From contig NZ_AP022332.1 of NCBI RefSeq assembly GCF_009936375.1, positions 3,442,501 through 3,506,500 of the forward strand: DNA of 64,000 bases, in the 5' to 3' direction. How positions within the stretch are numbered: the stretch's first letter is position 1; the number at the start of each line of letters is the position of its first letter. The position numbers and the translations under genes are program-made. The notes under the pieces are model-generated. The model searched no databases. It saw only the letters and a list, made by a program, of their open reading frames with translations, and was not told where the DNA came from. Shown piece by piece: positions 53,554-61,714 of the stretch. The stretch is from Methylosinus sp. C49 (GTDB lineage Bacteria > Pseudomonadota > Alphaproteobacteria > Rhizobiales > Beijerinckiaceae).

Positions 53554-55149
53554 ATGGCCGATTCGTTTCGGGCCGCCCTCTATCTACGCGTCTCGACGAC
53601 GCGGCAGGCGGAGGTCGACCTCTCCATCCCCGACCAACAGGCGCAGACGAGCGCCTATTGCGCGCGCCATAGTTGGCGCATCGTCGCCGAATATGTCGAG
53701 CCCGGCGCTTCCGCCATGGACGACCATCGGCCAGAGTTTCAGCGCATGATCGAGCGCGCTTGCGACGACGATCATCCGATCGACGTCATCGTCGTCCATT
53801 CGTTCTCTCGCTTCTTCCGCGACGCCTTCGGCCTAGAAATGTATGTGCGCAGGCTCGCCAAGCACAATGTGCGGCTCGTCTCGATCACCCAGGAGCTCGG
53901 CGACGACCCGGCGCAGGTGATGATGCGGCAGGTCATCGCGCTGTTCGACGAATATCAGAGTCGCGAGAACGGCAAGCATGTCTTGCGCGCGATGAAGGAG
54001 AACGCCCGCCAGGGATTCTACAACGGCTCACGCCTGCCGCTCGGCTACGCGCTCGCCGAGGTGGAGAAGCGCGGACACCGGACCAAGAAAAAGCTCATCG
54101 TCGATCCTGTCGAGGCCGAGACCGTGCGGATGATCTACCGCTTGTATCTCGAAGGCGAGGCCGGCAAGGGGCCGATGGGCGTCAAGGAGGTGACGAAGAC
54201 GCTCAATGGGCGCGGGCTGAGAACGCGACTCGGCGCGCGCTTCGGCGTCGCGTCGGTCCACAAGGTCTTGACCAATCCGGTCTATGCCGGCCGGTGGCGC
54301 TTCAACAAGCGCGAGGCCAAAACCGGGAGAGCCAAAGCCGAAAACGAAGTCATCGAGATCGCCGTTCCGCCGATCATCGAAACGGCCGTGTTCGACAAGG
54401 CCCAGGCGAGCCTGAAAGCCCGTGACCCGCGCGTCCTGCCGCCTCGCGTCGTCACCGGCCCCATCCTCCTTACCGGACTCGCCGTCTGCGCTACTTGCGG
54501 CGGCGCGATGACGCTGCGCACCGGGACCTCGAAGAGCGGCAAGGTGCATCGCTATTACAGCTGCTCCACCGCCGCCCGCGTCGGCAAGGCCGGCTGCAAG
54601 GGGCGCTCGATCCCGATGGACCGGCTCGACGGGCTGGTCACGACCCATCTCGCCGACCGGCTGTTCGGCCCGAATCGGCTGGCCGGTATCTTGACCTCCC
54701 TGGCCCAGAAGCGCGCCGCCGGCGACGACGAGGTTCGCAGTCGAGTGGAAGCCCTCCAAGCGGAAATCGCCCAGTCTGAGGACAGACTGAAGCGCCTCTA
54801 CAAAATGGTCGAGGATGGCGTCACCGACATGGACGATCTGCTTCGAGAACGTCTCGCCGCGCTCAAATCCGAGCGCGAGCGGGCGAAAGCCGCGCTGGAG
54901 CGGATCAAAGCCCAGTCCGCGCCGTCAATCGTGCTCGAACCGGACCACCTCGAGCGATTCGGGACGTTCATGCGCGAAAAGATCACGGTCGGCGAAACGT
55001 CGTTCCGTAAGGCCTATTTGCGAGCGGTCGTCGAGGCCGTAGAGGTCGACGACCACGTCATCCGCATTCACGGCTCGAAAACCAGCCTCGAACAGGCAGT
55101 CGTCGCCGGAGAGCAAATCGGCAAGGGTGTTCGCGGTTTTATACGCAAA
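53554..55149 (+). CDS. Large serine recombinase; frame runs without a stop into tRNA-Glu
   Basis: The N-terminal resolvase domain is intact: RAALYLRVSTTRQAEVDLSI with the catalytic Ser, IVVHSFSRFFRDAFGLEMYV, and the Arg residues around DEYQSRENGKHVLRAMKENA. A recombinase domain (about residues 155-290), a zinc ribbon (AVCATCGGAMTL, then CS and GCKG) and a coiled coil (about 395-455) follow. Recognisable protein ends near GVRGFIRKW. The frame then enters the tRNA-Glu gene and continues antisense to pepA as far as 57171, so it has no stop of its own. This fits an element whose integrase gene abuts the attachment site. I annotate only the supported part. Confidence 0.85.
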
Positions 55150-55225
55150 TGGCGCTCCCTACCGGACTCGAACCGGTGTTTTCGCCGTGAGAGGGCGACG
55201 TCCTGGGCCACTAGACGAAGGGAGC
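55150..55225 (-). tRNA. tRNA-Glu (anticodon CTC)
   Basis: The minus strand forms a complete 76-base cloverleaf. The acceptor is GCTCCCT with AGGGAGC, the D arm is GTCTAGTGGCCCAGGAC, and the anticodon loop CTCTCAC carries CTC. The T arm is ACCGGTTCGAGTCCGGT, and CCA is encoded. Its 3' end touches the end of the recombinase coding region, so it is the probable integration site of the mobile module. Confidence 0.95.
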
Positions 55226-55332
55226 GGACGAGGGGGTCTATAGACTGCTCCGGTCGGTCGAGCAAGAGGTTATCCGAACCAAATTGCTCGTCATTCACCG
55301 CCCCGCCGAAGCCCGGCGGGGCGGCGGTCTCG

Positions 55333-56892
55333 TCAGGCCTCGTAATAATCCTTCACCAGGCGGTCCAGCAGCCGCACGCCCCAGCCGGAAGCCCAGCTCT
55401 GGTTGATGTCGGAGGCCGGCGAGCCCATGCCCGTGCCGGCGATGTCGAGATGCGCCCAAGGGGTCTTGTCGACGAATCGCTCCAGAAATTGCGCCGCCGT
55501 GATCGAGCCGGCGTGGCGGCCGCCCGTGTTCTTCATATCGGCGAATTTCGAATCGACGAGCTTGTCATAGGCCGGCCCCATCGGCAGCCGCCAGAGCTTC
55601 TCGCCGGTGGCCTTGCCCGCGTCGAGAATGCGGCCCGCCAGTTCGTCATTGTTGGAGAAGAGGCCGGCGTGCTCCTGGCCCAGCGCCACCAGAATGGCGC
55701 CGGTCAGCGTCGCCAGATCGATGATGAAGGCGGGCTTGTATTTGTCCTTCACGTGCCAGAGCGCGTCGGCGAGCACGAGGCGGCCTTCCGCATCGGTGTT
55801 GATGATCTCGATCGTCTGGCCGGAGAGCGAGGTGACGATGTCGCCCGGCCGCTGCGCCTCGCCCGAGGGCATGTTCTCGACGAGGCCGAGCACGCCGATG
55901 ACATTGGCCTTGGCCTTGCGCGTGGCGAGCGCGTGGAGAAGGCCGGTCACGGCTGCGGCGCCTGCCATGTCCCCCTTCATATCCTCCATGCTGGCGGCCG
56001 GCTTGATGGAGATGCCGCCAGTGTCGAAGCAGACGCCCTTGCCGACGAAGGCGATGGGCTGCGCGCCGGGGGCGCCGCCGTTCCAGCGCAGCACCACCAC
56101 ACGGCTCGGATGGACGGAGCCCTGGCCGACGCCGAGCAGCGCGCGGAAGCCCAGCGCCTGCAGCGCCGGAACGTCCAGAATCTCCACCTCGACGCCGAGA
56201 GCGGCGAGCTTGGCGGCGCGGCGCGCGAATTCTTCCGGGAAGAGGACATTGGCCGGCTCATTGACGAGATCGCGGGCGATGACGACGCCCTCGGCGAGGC
56301 CGAGCGACTGCCCGACCGCCGCGCGCGCCGTCTCCGGATCGGCGACTGCGAGCGCTATGTCGCTCGCGCCGTCGCGTTCCGTATCGTCTTTCTTCTTCTT
56401 GGTGCGGTAGAGGTCGAACTTATAGGCGCGCAGCTCCGCGCCGAGCGCGAATTGGCCGGCCGCCGCGGCGGGATCGGCCGGGGCCTCCGGCGGATCGAAG
56501 ACGACGAGCGCATTCTGGCCCTGGCCGAGCTTGGCGGCCAGCTGGCCGCCGAGGCCGAGAAAATCGTCGAAAGCCTCGGCCTTGTCGGACGAATCGCCCT
56601 CAGTGGCGGCGCCGACGCCGATCACGAGCAGACGGCCGACCGAGGGAAGCCCCTGCGGCGCATAGAGTTCGAGCGAGGTTCCGCGCTTGCCGGTGAATTT
56701 CGCCGCGGCGGCGGCGCGGCTCAGCTGCGGAAGCGCCTCTTTGAGAATGGTCTCGGATTCCGAGCCGAAGCGAAGCTTGGCGCCGGCGAGAGCGACGAGA
56801 ACGAGAGGTTTGCCGCCATCCTCCGAAGCCGCCGCCAGGCGTCGCTCCACCTCGCCGAAAGACACAGTCTCGATTTTCACATAGGCGGACAT
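55333..56892 (-). CDS. pepA: Leucyl aminopeptidase (family M17)
   Basis: This 519-residue cytosolic di-metal aminopeptidase removes N-terminal residues from peptides. The metal and catalytic Lys region is [20 protein letters not shown] followed by [12 protein letters not shown]. The second signature [14 protein letters not shown] with catalytic Arg is intact, and the C-terminus ends in [17 protein letters not shown]. The N-terminal domain of the family is present. Length is normal. A long antisense frame, the tail of the recombinase frame, crosses it but has no homology. PepA also binds DNA in some bacteria to assist recombination; no such role is implied here. Confidence 0.96.
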   Translation of the reverse strand: MSAYVKIETVSFGEVERRLAAASEDGGKPLVLVALAGAKLRFGSESETILKEALPQLSRAAAAAKFTGKRGTSLELYAPQGLPSVGRLLVIGVGAATEGDSSDKAEAFDDFLGLGGQLAAKLGQGQNALVVFDPPEAPADPAAAAGQFALGAELRAYKFDLYRTKKKKDDTERDGASDIALAVADPETARAAVGQSLGLAEGVVIARDLVNEPANVLFPEEFARRAAKLAALGVEVEILDVPALQALGFRALLGVGQGSVHPSRVVVLRWNGGAPGAQPIAFVGKGVCFDTGGISIKPAASMEDMKGDMAGAAAVTGLLHALATRKAKANVIGVLGLVENMPSGEAQRPGDIVTSLSGQTIEIINTDAEGRLVLADALWHVKDKYKPAFIIDLATLTGAILVALGQEHAGLFSNNDELAGRILDAGKATGEKLWRLPMGPAYDKLVDSKFADMKNTGGRHAGSITAAQFLERFVDKTPWAHLDIAGTGMGSPASDINQSWASGWGVRLLDRLVKDYYEA

Positions 56893-57194
56893 CTTCTAAC
56901 CTCTCATAGGGAAAACAGGCGCTTGCCGCATTTGCGCGGAGTCGTTGCCGCACTATCGTCCCGACGGCGCCGAGGGTCAACGCTCGTCAGAATTTGGCCG
57001 CGGTCTCCGCCAGCGGCGCCATCGCCCGGAGCCGGCTCGCGACGCGACCTCCATTCTGGTCTCGACCGCCACTTCGGGTGGACGACGAAAGCTTTGCCTT
57101 TTATGAGTCGCCGCCTCGGACGGCGTGCAGCCCCGAGTCGAAATTCCCTCCGTTCAGCCCCGGACTCGTGAGCAGAGGGAGAAAGGCGTCACCC

Positions 57195-58400
57195 TTGAGC
57201 AGATCCGTCGCCGATCGGCCGGAGGCCGGCGCGCCCGCATTTCCCGTGCTGGGCGCGATCAGCTTCTGCCATTTTCTGAACGATATGATGCAGTCGCTGC
57301 TGCCGGCGATCTATCCGCTGCTGAAGGGCGGGTTCGATCTCGATTTCGGGCAGATCGGCCTGCTCAGCCTCGCCTATCAGATCACCGCCTCGCTGCTGCA
57401 GCCGCTGGTCGGCCTCTACACGGATCGCCGCCCGCAGCCATTCTCGCTGGTCGTCGGCATGGGCTCGACCCTGTGCGGACTCCTCGGCCTCGCCTTCGCG
57501 CCGAGCTATCCGGCGCTGCTCGCAGCGGCGATGCTGCTCGGCGTCGGCTCCTCCATCTTCCATCCCGAATCCTCGCGCATCGCCCGCATTGCCTCGGGCG
57601 GCGCGCATGGCCTCGCGCAATCGCTGTTTCAGGTCGGCGGCAATTTCGGCTCCTCGCTCGGACCATTGCTCGCGGCTTTCTTCATTCTGCCGCGCGGACA
57701 GAGCAGCCTCGCCTGGTTCGCGCTCGTCGCGCTCGGCGGCATTTGCGTGGTGACGCCGCTCGGACATTGGATTCGCAGCAATGGCCATGCGCGCAGCCGA
57801 TCCGGCGCGGCGACGCGCTCCGGCATGGGGCTCTCGCCCGCGCAGCGCCGCCGCACGCTCGCTGTTCTCATCGCGCTGATGTTCTCGAAATTCGTCTATC
57901 TCGCCGGGCTCAGCAATTATTATGTCTTCTATCTGATGAGCCGCTTCGACACCTCGCCGCAGGACTCGCAAATCTATCTGTTCGTCTTTCTCGCCACATC
58001 GGCGGGAGGCACGGTCATCGGCGGCGCCCTGGGCGATCGGCTCGGCCGCAAGCGCGTGATCTGGGGCTCCATTCTCGGCGTCCTGCCCTTCACTCTCGCC
58101 CTGCCCTATGTCGGCCTGCCGGCGACGGTGGGCCTCAGCGCGGTGATCGGCTTCATGCTGTCATCGGCCTTTCCGGCGATTCTCGTCTATGCGCAGGAGC
58201 TGACGCCCAATCGCATCGGCGCGGTCTCGGGCCTCTTCTTCGGCTTCGCATTCGGCATGAGCGGACTCGGCGCGGCGGCGCTGGGCGCGCTCGCGGATCG
58301 CACGAGCATCGAATTCGTCTATCAGATCTGCTCTTTCCTGCCGCTGATCGGGCTGCTCGCGATCTTCCTTCCGGCAGGCCACGCAAAGCCGCGAGCGTGA
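57195..58400 (+). CDS. MFS transporter, Fsr (fosmidomycin resistance)-like
   Basis: This exporter has about 400 residues and twelve membrane helices. The N-terminus contains SFCHFLNDMMQSLLPAIYPL and LLSLAYQITASLLQPLVGLY, the signature of the Fsr branch. It continues with LLGVGSSIFHPESSRIARI and GNFGSSLGPLLAAF, and the second half has a GDRLGRKRVIWGS motif. No ATG is available. I choose TTG at 57195 behind AGGGAGAAAGG; GTG at 57168 is an alternative. Fsr-type pumps export fosmidomycin and similar phosphonates or aromatic compounds. The gene is monocistronic. Confidence 0.88.
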   Translation: MSRSVADRPEAGAPAFPVLGAISFCHFLNDMMQSLLPAIYPLLKGGFDLDFGQIGLLSLAYQITASLLQPLVGLYTDRRPQPFSLVVGMGSTLCGLLGLAFAPSYPALLAAAMLLGVGSSIFHPESSRIARIASGGAHGLAQSLFQVGGNFGSSLGPLLAAFFILPRGQSSLAWFALVALGGICVVTPLGHWIRSNGHARSRSGAATRSGMGLSPAQRRRTLAVLIALMFSKFVYLAGLSNYYVFYLMSRFDTSPQDSQIYLFVFLATSAGGTVIGGALGDRLGRKRVIWGSILGVLPFTLALPYVGLPATVGLSAVIGFMLSSAFPAILVYAQELTPNRIGAVSGLFFGFAFGMSGLGAAALGALADRTSIEFVYQICSFLPLIGLLAIFLPAGHAKPRA

Positions 58401-58444
58401 TCGCCCGCGCTCTCTTCGGCCACAGATAGTCGACCGTCGGCGCG

Positions 58445-58972
58445 TCAGCCGATGGTTTCGATCGAGGCGCGTCGAATCTTATCCGCTATCGCGGCGATAT
58501 CGATGAAGTCATCGGCCTGGCGCCGCAATTCCTCGGCGATGATCGGCGGATGCGTCTTGATCGTGGAAGCGACGGAAACGCGCACGCCCTTGCGCTGGAC
58601 AGCGCCGATGAGCGCTCGATAGGCGCCATTGCCCGACACCAATGTCATCGCATCGACATGCTCGGCCATCGCCATGGCGGCGACGGCGAGATCGACGTCT
58701 ATGCTTCCCCTGAATCGACGCCGGCCGAAGCCGTCGATCGTTTCCGCGATCGGCTTCGCGACGACGACATATCCATTATAGGCGAGCCAGTCCGTCAGCC
58801 GATTTATGGCTCCATTGGATTGCGTGTCGCTCAACGCCACATAATAGAAAGCCTGAGCGGAGGACGCTTTTCCGCGCAGCGCGCGCAGCAGCCGGGCGTA
58901 GTCGAGATCTATGCCGAGACAGCTGACCGTCAGATGAAGATTCGCGCCGTCGATGAATATTGCGCTTCGCAT
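58445..58972 (-). CDS. NYN-domain protein (LabA/DUF88 family)
   Basis: This 175-residue PIN-like protein has the family start AIFIDGANLHLTVSCLGIDL with the first metal-binding Asp, then KGSIDVDLA-like GSIDVDLAVAAMAMAEHVDA with two further acids. The usual SGDxDF site reads LVSGNGAYRALIGAVQRKGV, with Asn in the place of the conserved Asp and Tyr for Phe. This suggests altered or lost nuclease activity. NYN proteins act on RNA. It converges with the upstream MFS gene and shares its strand with the glycosyltransferase. Confidence 0.85.
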   Translation of the reverse strand: MRSAIFIDGANLHLTVSCLGIDLDYARLLRALRGKASSAQAFYYVALSDTQSNGAINRLTDWLAYNGYVVVAKPIAETIDGFGRRRFRGSIDVDLAVAAMAMAEHVDAMTLVSGNGAYRALIGAVQRKGVRVSVASTIKTHPPIIAEELRRQADDFIDIAAIADKIRRASIETIG

Positions 58973-59009
58973 TTTCTGTCTCGCAACCGCATGCGCCGCT
59001 CGGACGGCG

Positions 59010-59153
59010 TCAAAAAAGCTCGAAGACGAGAATTCCGAGAATCAGCAGAAAGCCGGCGAGATCGACGACGACGAGCCCATTGGCCAAGAGGCGGAGAATG
59101 CCGTCGGCTCTCTCGACTAGCGGCTGGATCATCATGATGATCGACAGATTCAT
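59010..59153 (-). CDS. 47-residue predicted single-pass membrane protein
   Basis: This short frame reads NLSIIMMIQPLVERADGILR and then a hydrophobic helix GLVVVDLAGFLLILGILVFE before ending ELF. AGGAG lies five bases upstream of the ATG, an excellent ribosome site. It ends 37 bases before the NYN gene and begins 11 bases after the glycosyltransferase stop, so it is probably translated from that transcript. No known family comes to mind. Small membrane proteins of this size are easily missed by gene callers. Confidence 0.5.
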   Translation of the reverse strand: MNLSIIMMIQPLVERADGILRLLANGLVVVDLAGFLLILGILVFELF

Positions 59154-59164
59154 GCAGGCTCCTG

Positions 59165-60637
59165 TTACGGCCTATTGCAAAAAGCGCTGGCCGCGCCGAC
59201 GATTCGCGCCTGATAGGCGTCTCTCGTCACCAGCTCCAGCAGCGCATCCGCGGCGTCGTCCCATGTGAGATAGGAAGCTTCGCCGCGCGTCGGCGCCTCG
59301 CGCGAGAGGCGCAGAATTTCATGGGCGAGGTCGACCGGATCGAGAAGATCGAAATAGCGGACATCGGGTCCGGCGATTTCACGAAAGACCGGAATATCCG
59401 AGGCGATGACGGGGATTCCGCGCCGGCCGGCCTCGACGAGCGGCAGGCCGAATCCTTCGACCATGGACGGAAAGATCAAGCCGCGGGCATGCTCGTAGCA
59501 ATGTCGAAGATCGGCGTCGCTCGCATCGTTCAGCCAGAAGAGACGGCGGCCGAGCTCGGGATGGTCGTTGATGTCGCGCTGAAGCGCCTCGCTCTGCCAG
59601 CCGGGACGGCCGATGATGACATAGCGCGCGTCGAGAACATTGGAGCGCCACAGAATATCGAAGGCCTCGAGCGCGATCGGATAGGCTTTTCTGGGCTCGA
59701 GCGTGCCGACGCTCAAGAAGATGGGCGTGTCGCCCGCTGTTATCTCACGCGCTTCGGCGGAGACGGATTTATCGGCCTGCTCGTCGAAATCCGCGCCGAG
59801 CCGCCACCAGCCGACGCGCAGATCCGGCTTCGTCCGCGCGCCCTCACGCGAGATATGGGTAACGACATCATCGGCCACGCTTCGCGAAATGCAGAGGATG
59901 CGATCGCTCTTCAGCACGATGGATTCGAACCATGTCTTGAATTGATCCGTCATCGGCGCGGCGACGCTGAGCGGCTGCGTCAGCGGTATGAGATCATAGA
60001 CCAGAGTGACGAGCTGTCCGCCCGCGGCCGTCAGCTTTTCGATGATCGGAACATATTCGTCCGTCGCCAGCCAGCTCGCGTCCAAGATCAGGAATTTGTC
60101 GCCCTTGCGAAATTCTATCGGCGGCAGCGGCGCGCGGCGCTCGAAATAGGGCGCGAGCCGTCCATTCTGGATCACCACGGGGAGCGCGCCTTCGCCGCGC
60201 ATCGAACGCTTGGCGATCTCGCGAACGACGCGTTGAATCCCCTGATTGCCGCCGTGTCGATAGGTCGGCGTCACATCGATGAAGAGCCGCGGCGACGTGG
60301 AGTCGAGAATGGCGCAAGTCGGATCGTCGCCGCCGAGCGGATTGCGCGGATGCCGCGGCGCGGGAATGCGCTTGCGCGTGCCGTCGTGCAAATGCCCCAA
60401 GCCCAGGAGGCGCGTCGCGGTCCAGACGAACTCCTTGATCTTCAGATAGCAATGCGCGGTGACGGGATCGATGGCGCCGGCGACGCGCTGGCGATGAAGC
60501 TCGAGATGCTCCTTCTGGATCTGCTGGGCGAGATAGAGCGCGATCCGCGTCGCATCGTCCTGCTGGCGCGCGATGTCGTCGGAGAGCCCCGCAGAGCCTG
60601 CATTTTTCAGAAAATCCGGCATTGCATGCATGTTCAT
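59165..60637 (-). CDS. Glycosyltransferase (GT4, group 1)
   Basis: This 490-residue enzyme has a C-terminal GT-B donor-binding domain. IFLSVGTLEPRKAYPIALEA marks the hinge, GRPGWQSEALQRDINDHPEL lies between, and SMVEGFGLPLVEAGRRGIPV holds the donor Glu motif, followed by ASDIPVFREIAG. The middle part (about residues 115-260) is the acceptor domain, including DVTPTYRHGGNQGIQRVVRE. The first 110 residues are an unusual helical extension. This resembles mannosyltransferases of surface polysaccharide synthesis. The sugar and acceptor are unknown, and no other polysaccharide genes adjoin. Confidence 0.88.
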   Translation of the reverse strand: MNMHAMPDFLKNAGSAGLSDDIARQQDDATRIALYLAQQIQKEHLELHRQRVAGAIDPVTAHCYLKIKEFVWTATRLLGLGHLHDGTRKRIPAPRHPRNPLGGDDPTCAILDSTSPRLFIDVTPTYRHGGNQGIQRVVREIAKRSMRGEGALPVVIQNGRLAPYFERRAPLPPIEFRKGDKFLILDASWLATDEYVPIIEKLTAAGGQLVTLVYDLIPLTQPLSVAAPMTDQFKTWFESIVLKSDRILCISRSVADDVVTHISREGARTKPDLRVGWWRLGADFDEQADKSVSAEAREITAGDTPIFLSVGTLEPRKAYPIALEAFDILWRSNVLDARYVIIGRPGWQSEALQRDINDHPELGRRLFWLNDASDADLRHCYEHARGLIFPSMVEGFGLPLVEAGRRGIPVIASDIPVFREIAGPDVRYFDLLDPVDLAHEILRLSREAPTRGEASYLTWDDAADALLELVTRDAYQARIVGAASAFCNRP

Positions 60638-60755
60638 GGCTCGAAGTTTCCCGAATGCTCCGACGATCGCCGCCGTCTCGCGCCCCTCGACAGCTCATCG
60701 AGGACTCGCGCGTTTCGGGCGTGACATTCGCCCGCTTCGCCGGCCCATCGCCAAA

Positions 60756-60828
60756 CGTGGGAAAATGTCCCACGCACTCTGCGAACAAAAACCCACCCTG
60801 TCAAGACCACGTGGGATTGTGTCCCACG
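60756..60828. promoter_or_regulatory. Two perfect inverted repeats CGTGGGA-N5-TCCCACG
   Basis: CGTGGGAAAATGTCCCACG (60756-60774) and CGTGGGATTGTGTCCCACG (60810-60828) have identical seven-base arms and differ only within the five-base spacers. Their starts are 54 bases apart, about five helical turns, so bound proteins would face the same side. The second ends 22 bases before the DUF6502 ATG. This is a strong candidate for a cooperative operator pair controlling the DUF6502-DUF5666 operon. Confidence 0.7.
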
Positions 60829-60850
60829 GCGTCGCGGGTTAGATTCGATC

Positions 60851-61714
60851 ATGGCCGATAGCGAGGACAATGGGCTTACCGACGCCGCGCGTCTGCAACA
60901 GCCGATCGCCCGGCTGCTGCGTCCGCTCGTGCGGCTGCTCATTCGCTACGGCGCGACATTTCCCGCGCTCTGCGATCTGCTGCGCGAGCTTTATGTGAAT
61001 GTCGCGGTCCACGACTTCGCTCTGCCGGACAAGGAGCAGACCGACAGCCGCATCAGCCTGCTCACCGGCATTCACCGCAAGGAGGTCCGGCGTCTCAGAG
61101 AGGCCGGCGCGCCGGTGCGGACCGTTCCCGCCAGCGTCTCGCGCACATCTCAAATCGTCGCTCTATGGCTCGGCGATCGGCGCTTCACCGATCGGAAGGG
61201 GGCCCCGGCGCCGCTGCGGCGCGCCGGATCGCCAGGGCGCGGCCCGACCTTCGAATCGCTGGTCGAGGAAGTGACGCGCGACGTGCGCCCGCGCGCCGTG
61301 CTCGACGAATGGCTCGATCGCAAAATCGCATCGCTCGATGCCGATGGACGCGTCGTGCTCGGCGAGGCGGCGATCGCGCCCAATAAGGGCGACGAGCGTC
61401 AGCTCTACTATTTCGGCCGCAATCTCCACGATCACATAGCGGCGGCGGCGGCCAATATCATTCAGGAGCCGGCGCCCTTCATGGAGCGCGCCGTTCATTA
61501 TGAAGGCCTCTCGGAGGATGGCGCGCGGCGCCTCGAGGCGCTGTCGCGCGAGCTGGCGATGGAAGGGCTGATCGCGGCCAATCGCGAGGCGCAGACGCTC
61601 CAGCGCGGCGGCGAGGAAGGACGCTGGCGCTGGACCTTCGGCGTCTATGTCTATCGCGAGGATGAGCGGCCTGCGGGCGAATCGGCGAGCGGAAAGAAGG
61701 GCGCGCGCTCGTGA
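60851..61714 (+). CDS. DUF6502-family protein
   Basis: This is a 287-residue cytoplasmic protein. It starts with a helical domain (ARLLRPLVRLLIRYGATFPA, LCDLLRELYVNVAV) and SRISLLTGIHRKEVRRLREA, a helix-turn-helix-like pattern. It ends with an Arg/Glu-rich helical domain and WRWTFGVYVYRE. This matches DUF6502, usually found just before a DUF5666 gene, as here, where the stop overlaps the next GTG. The HTH-like segment suggests it could bind the paired palindromes in its own promoter, but that is inference. Confidence 0.82.
   Translation: MADSEDNGLTDAARLQQPIARLLRPLVRLLIRYGATFPALCDLLRELYVNVAVHDFALPDKEQTDSRISLLTGIHRKEVRRLREAGAPVRTVPASVSRTSQIVALWLGDRRFTDRKGAPAPLRRAGSPGRGPTFESLVEEVTRDVRPRAVLDEWLDRKIASLDADGRVVLGEAAIAPNKGDERQLYYFGRNLHDHIAAAAANIIQEPAPFMERAVHYEGLSEDGARRLEALSRELAMEGLIAANREAQTLQRGGEEGRWRWTFGVYVYREDERPAGESASGKKGARS

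Noticed and set aside
55226-57171. Continuation of the recombinase frame beyond tRNA-Glu
   Set aside because: It is antisense to pepA and has no recombinase-like sequence; reported as missing stop rather than as a real protein extension.
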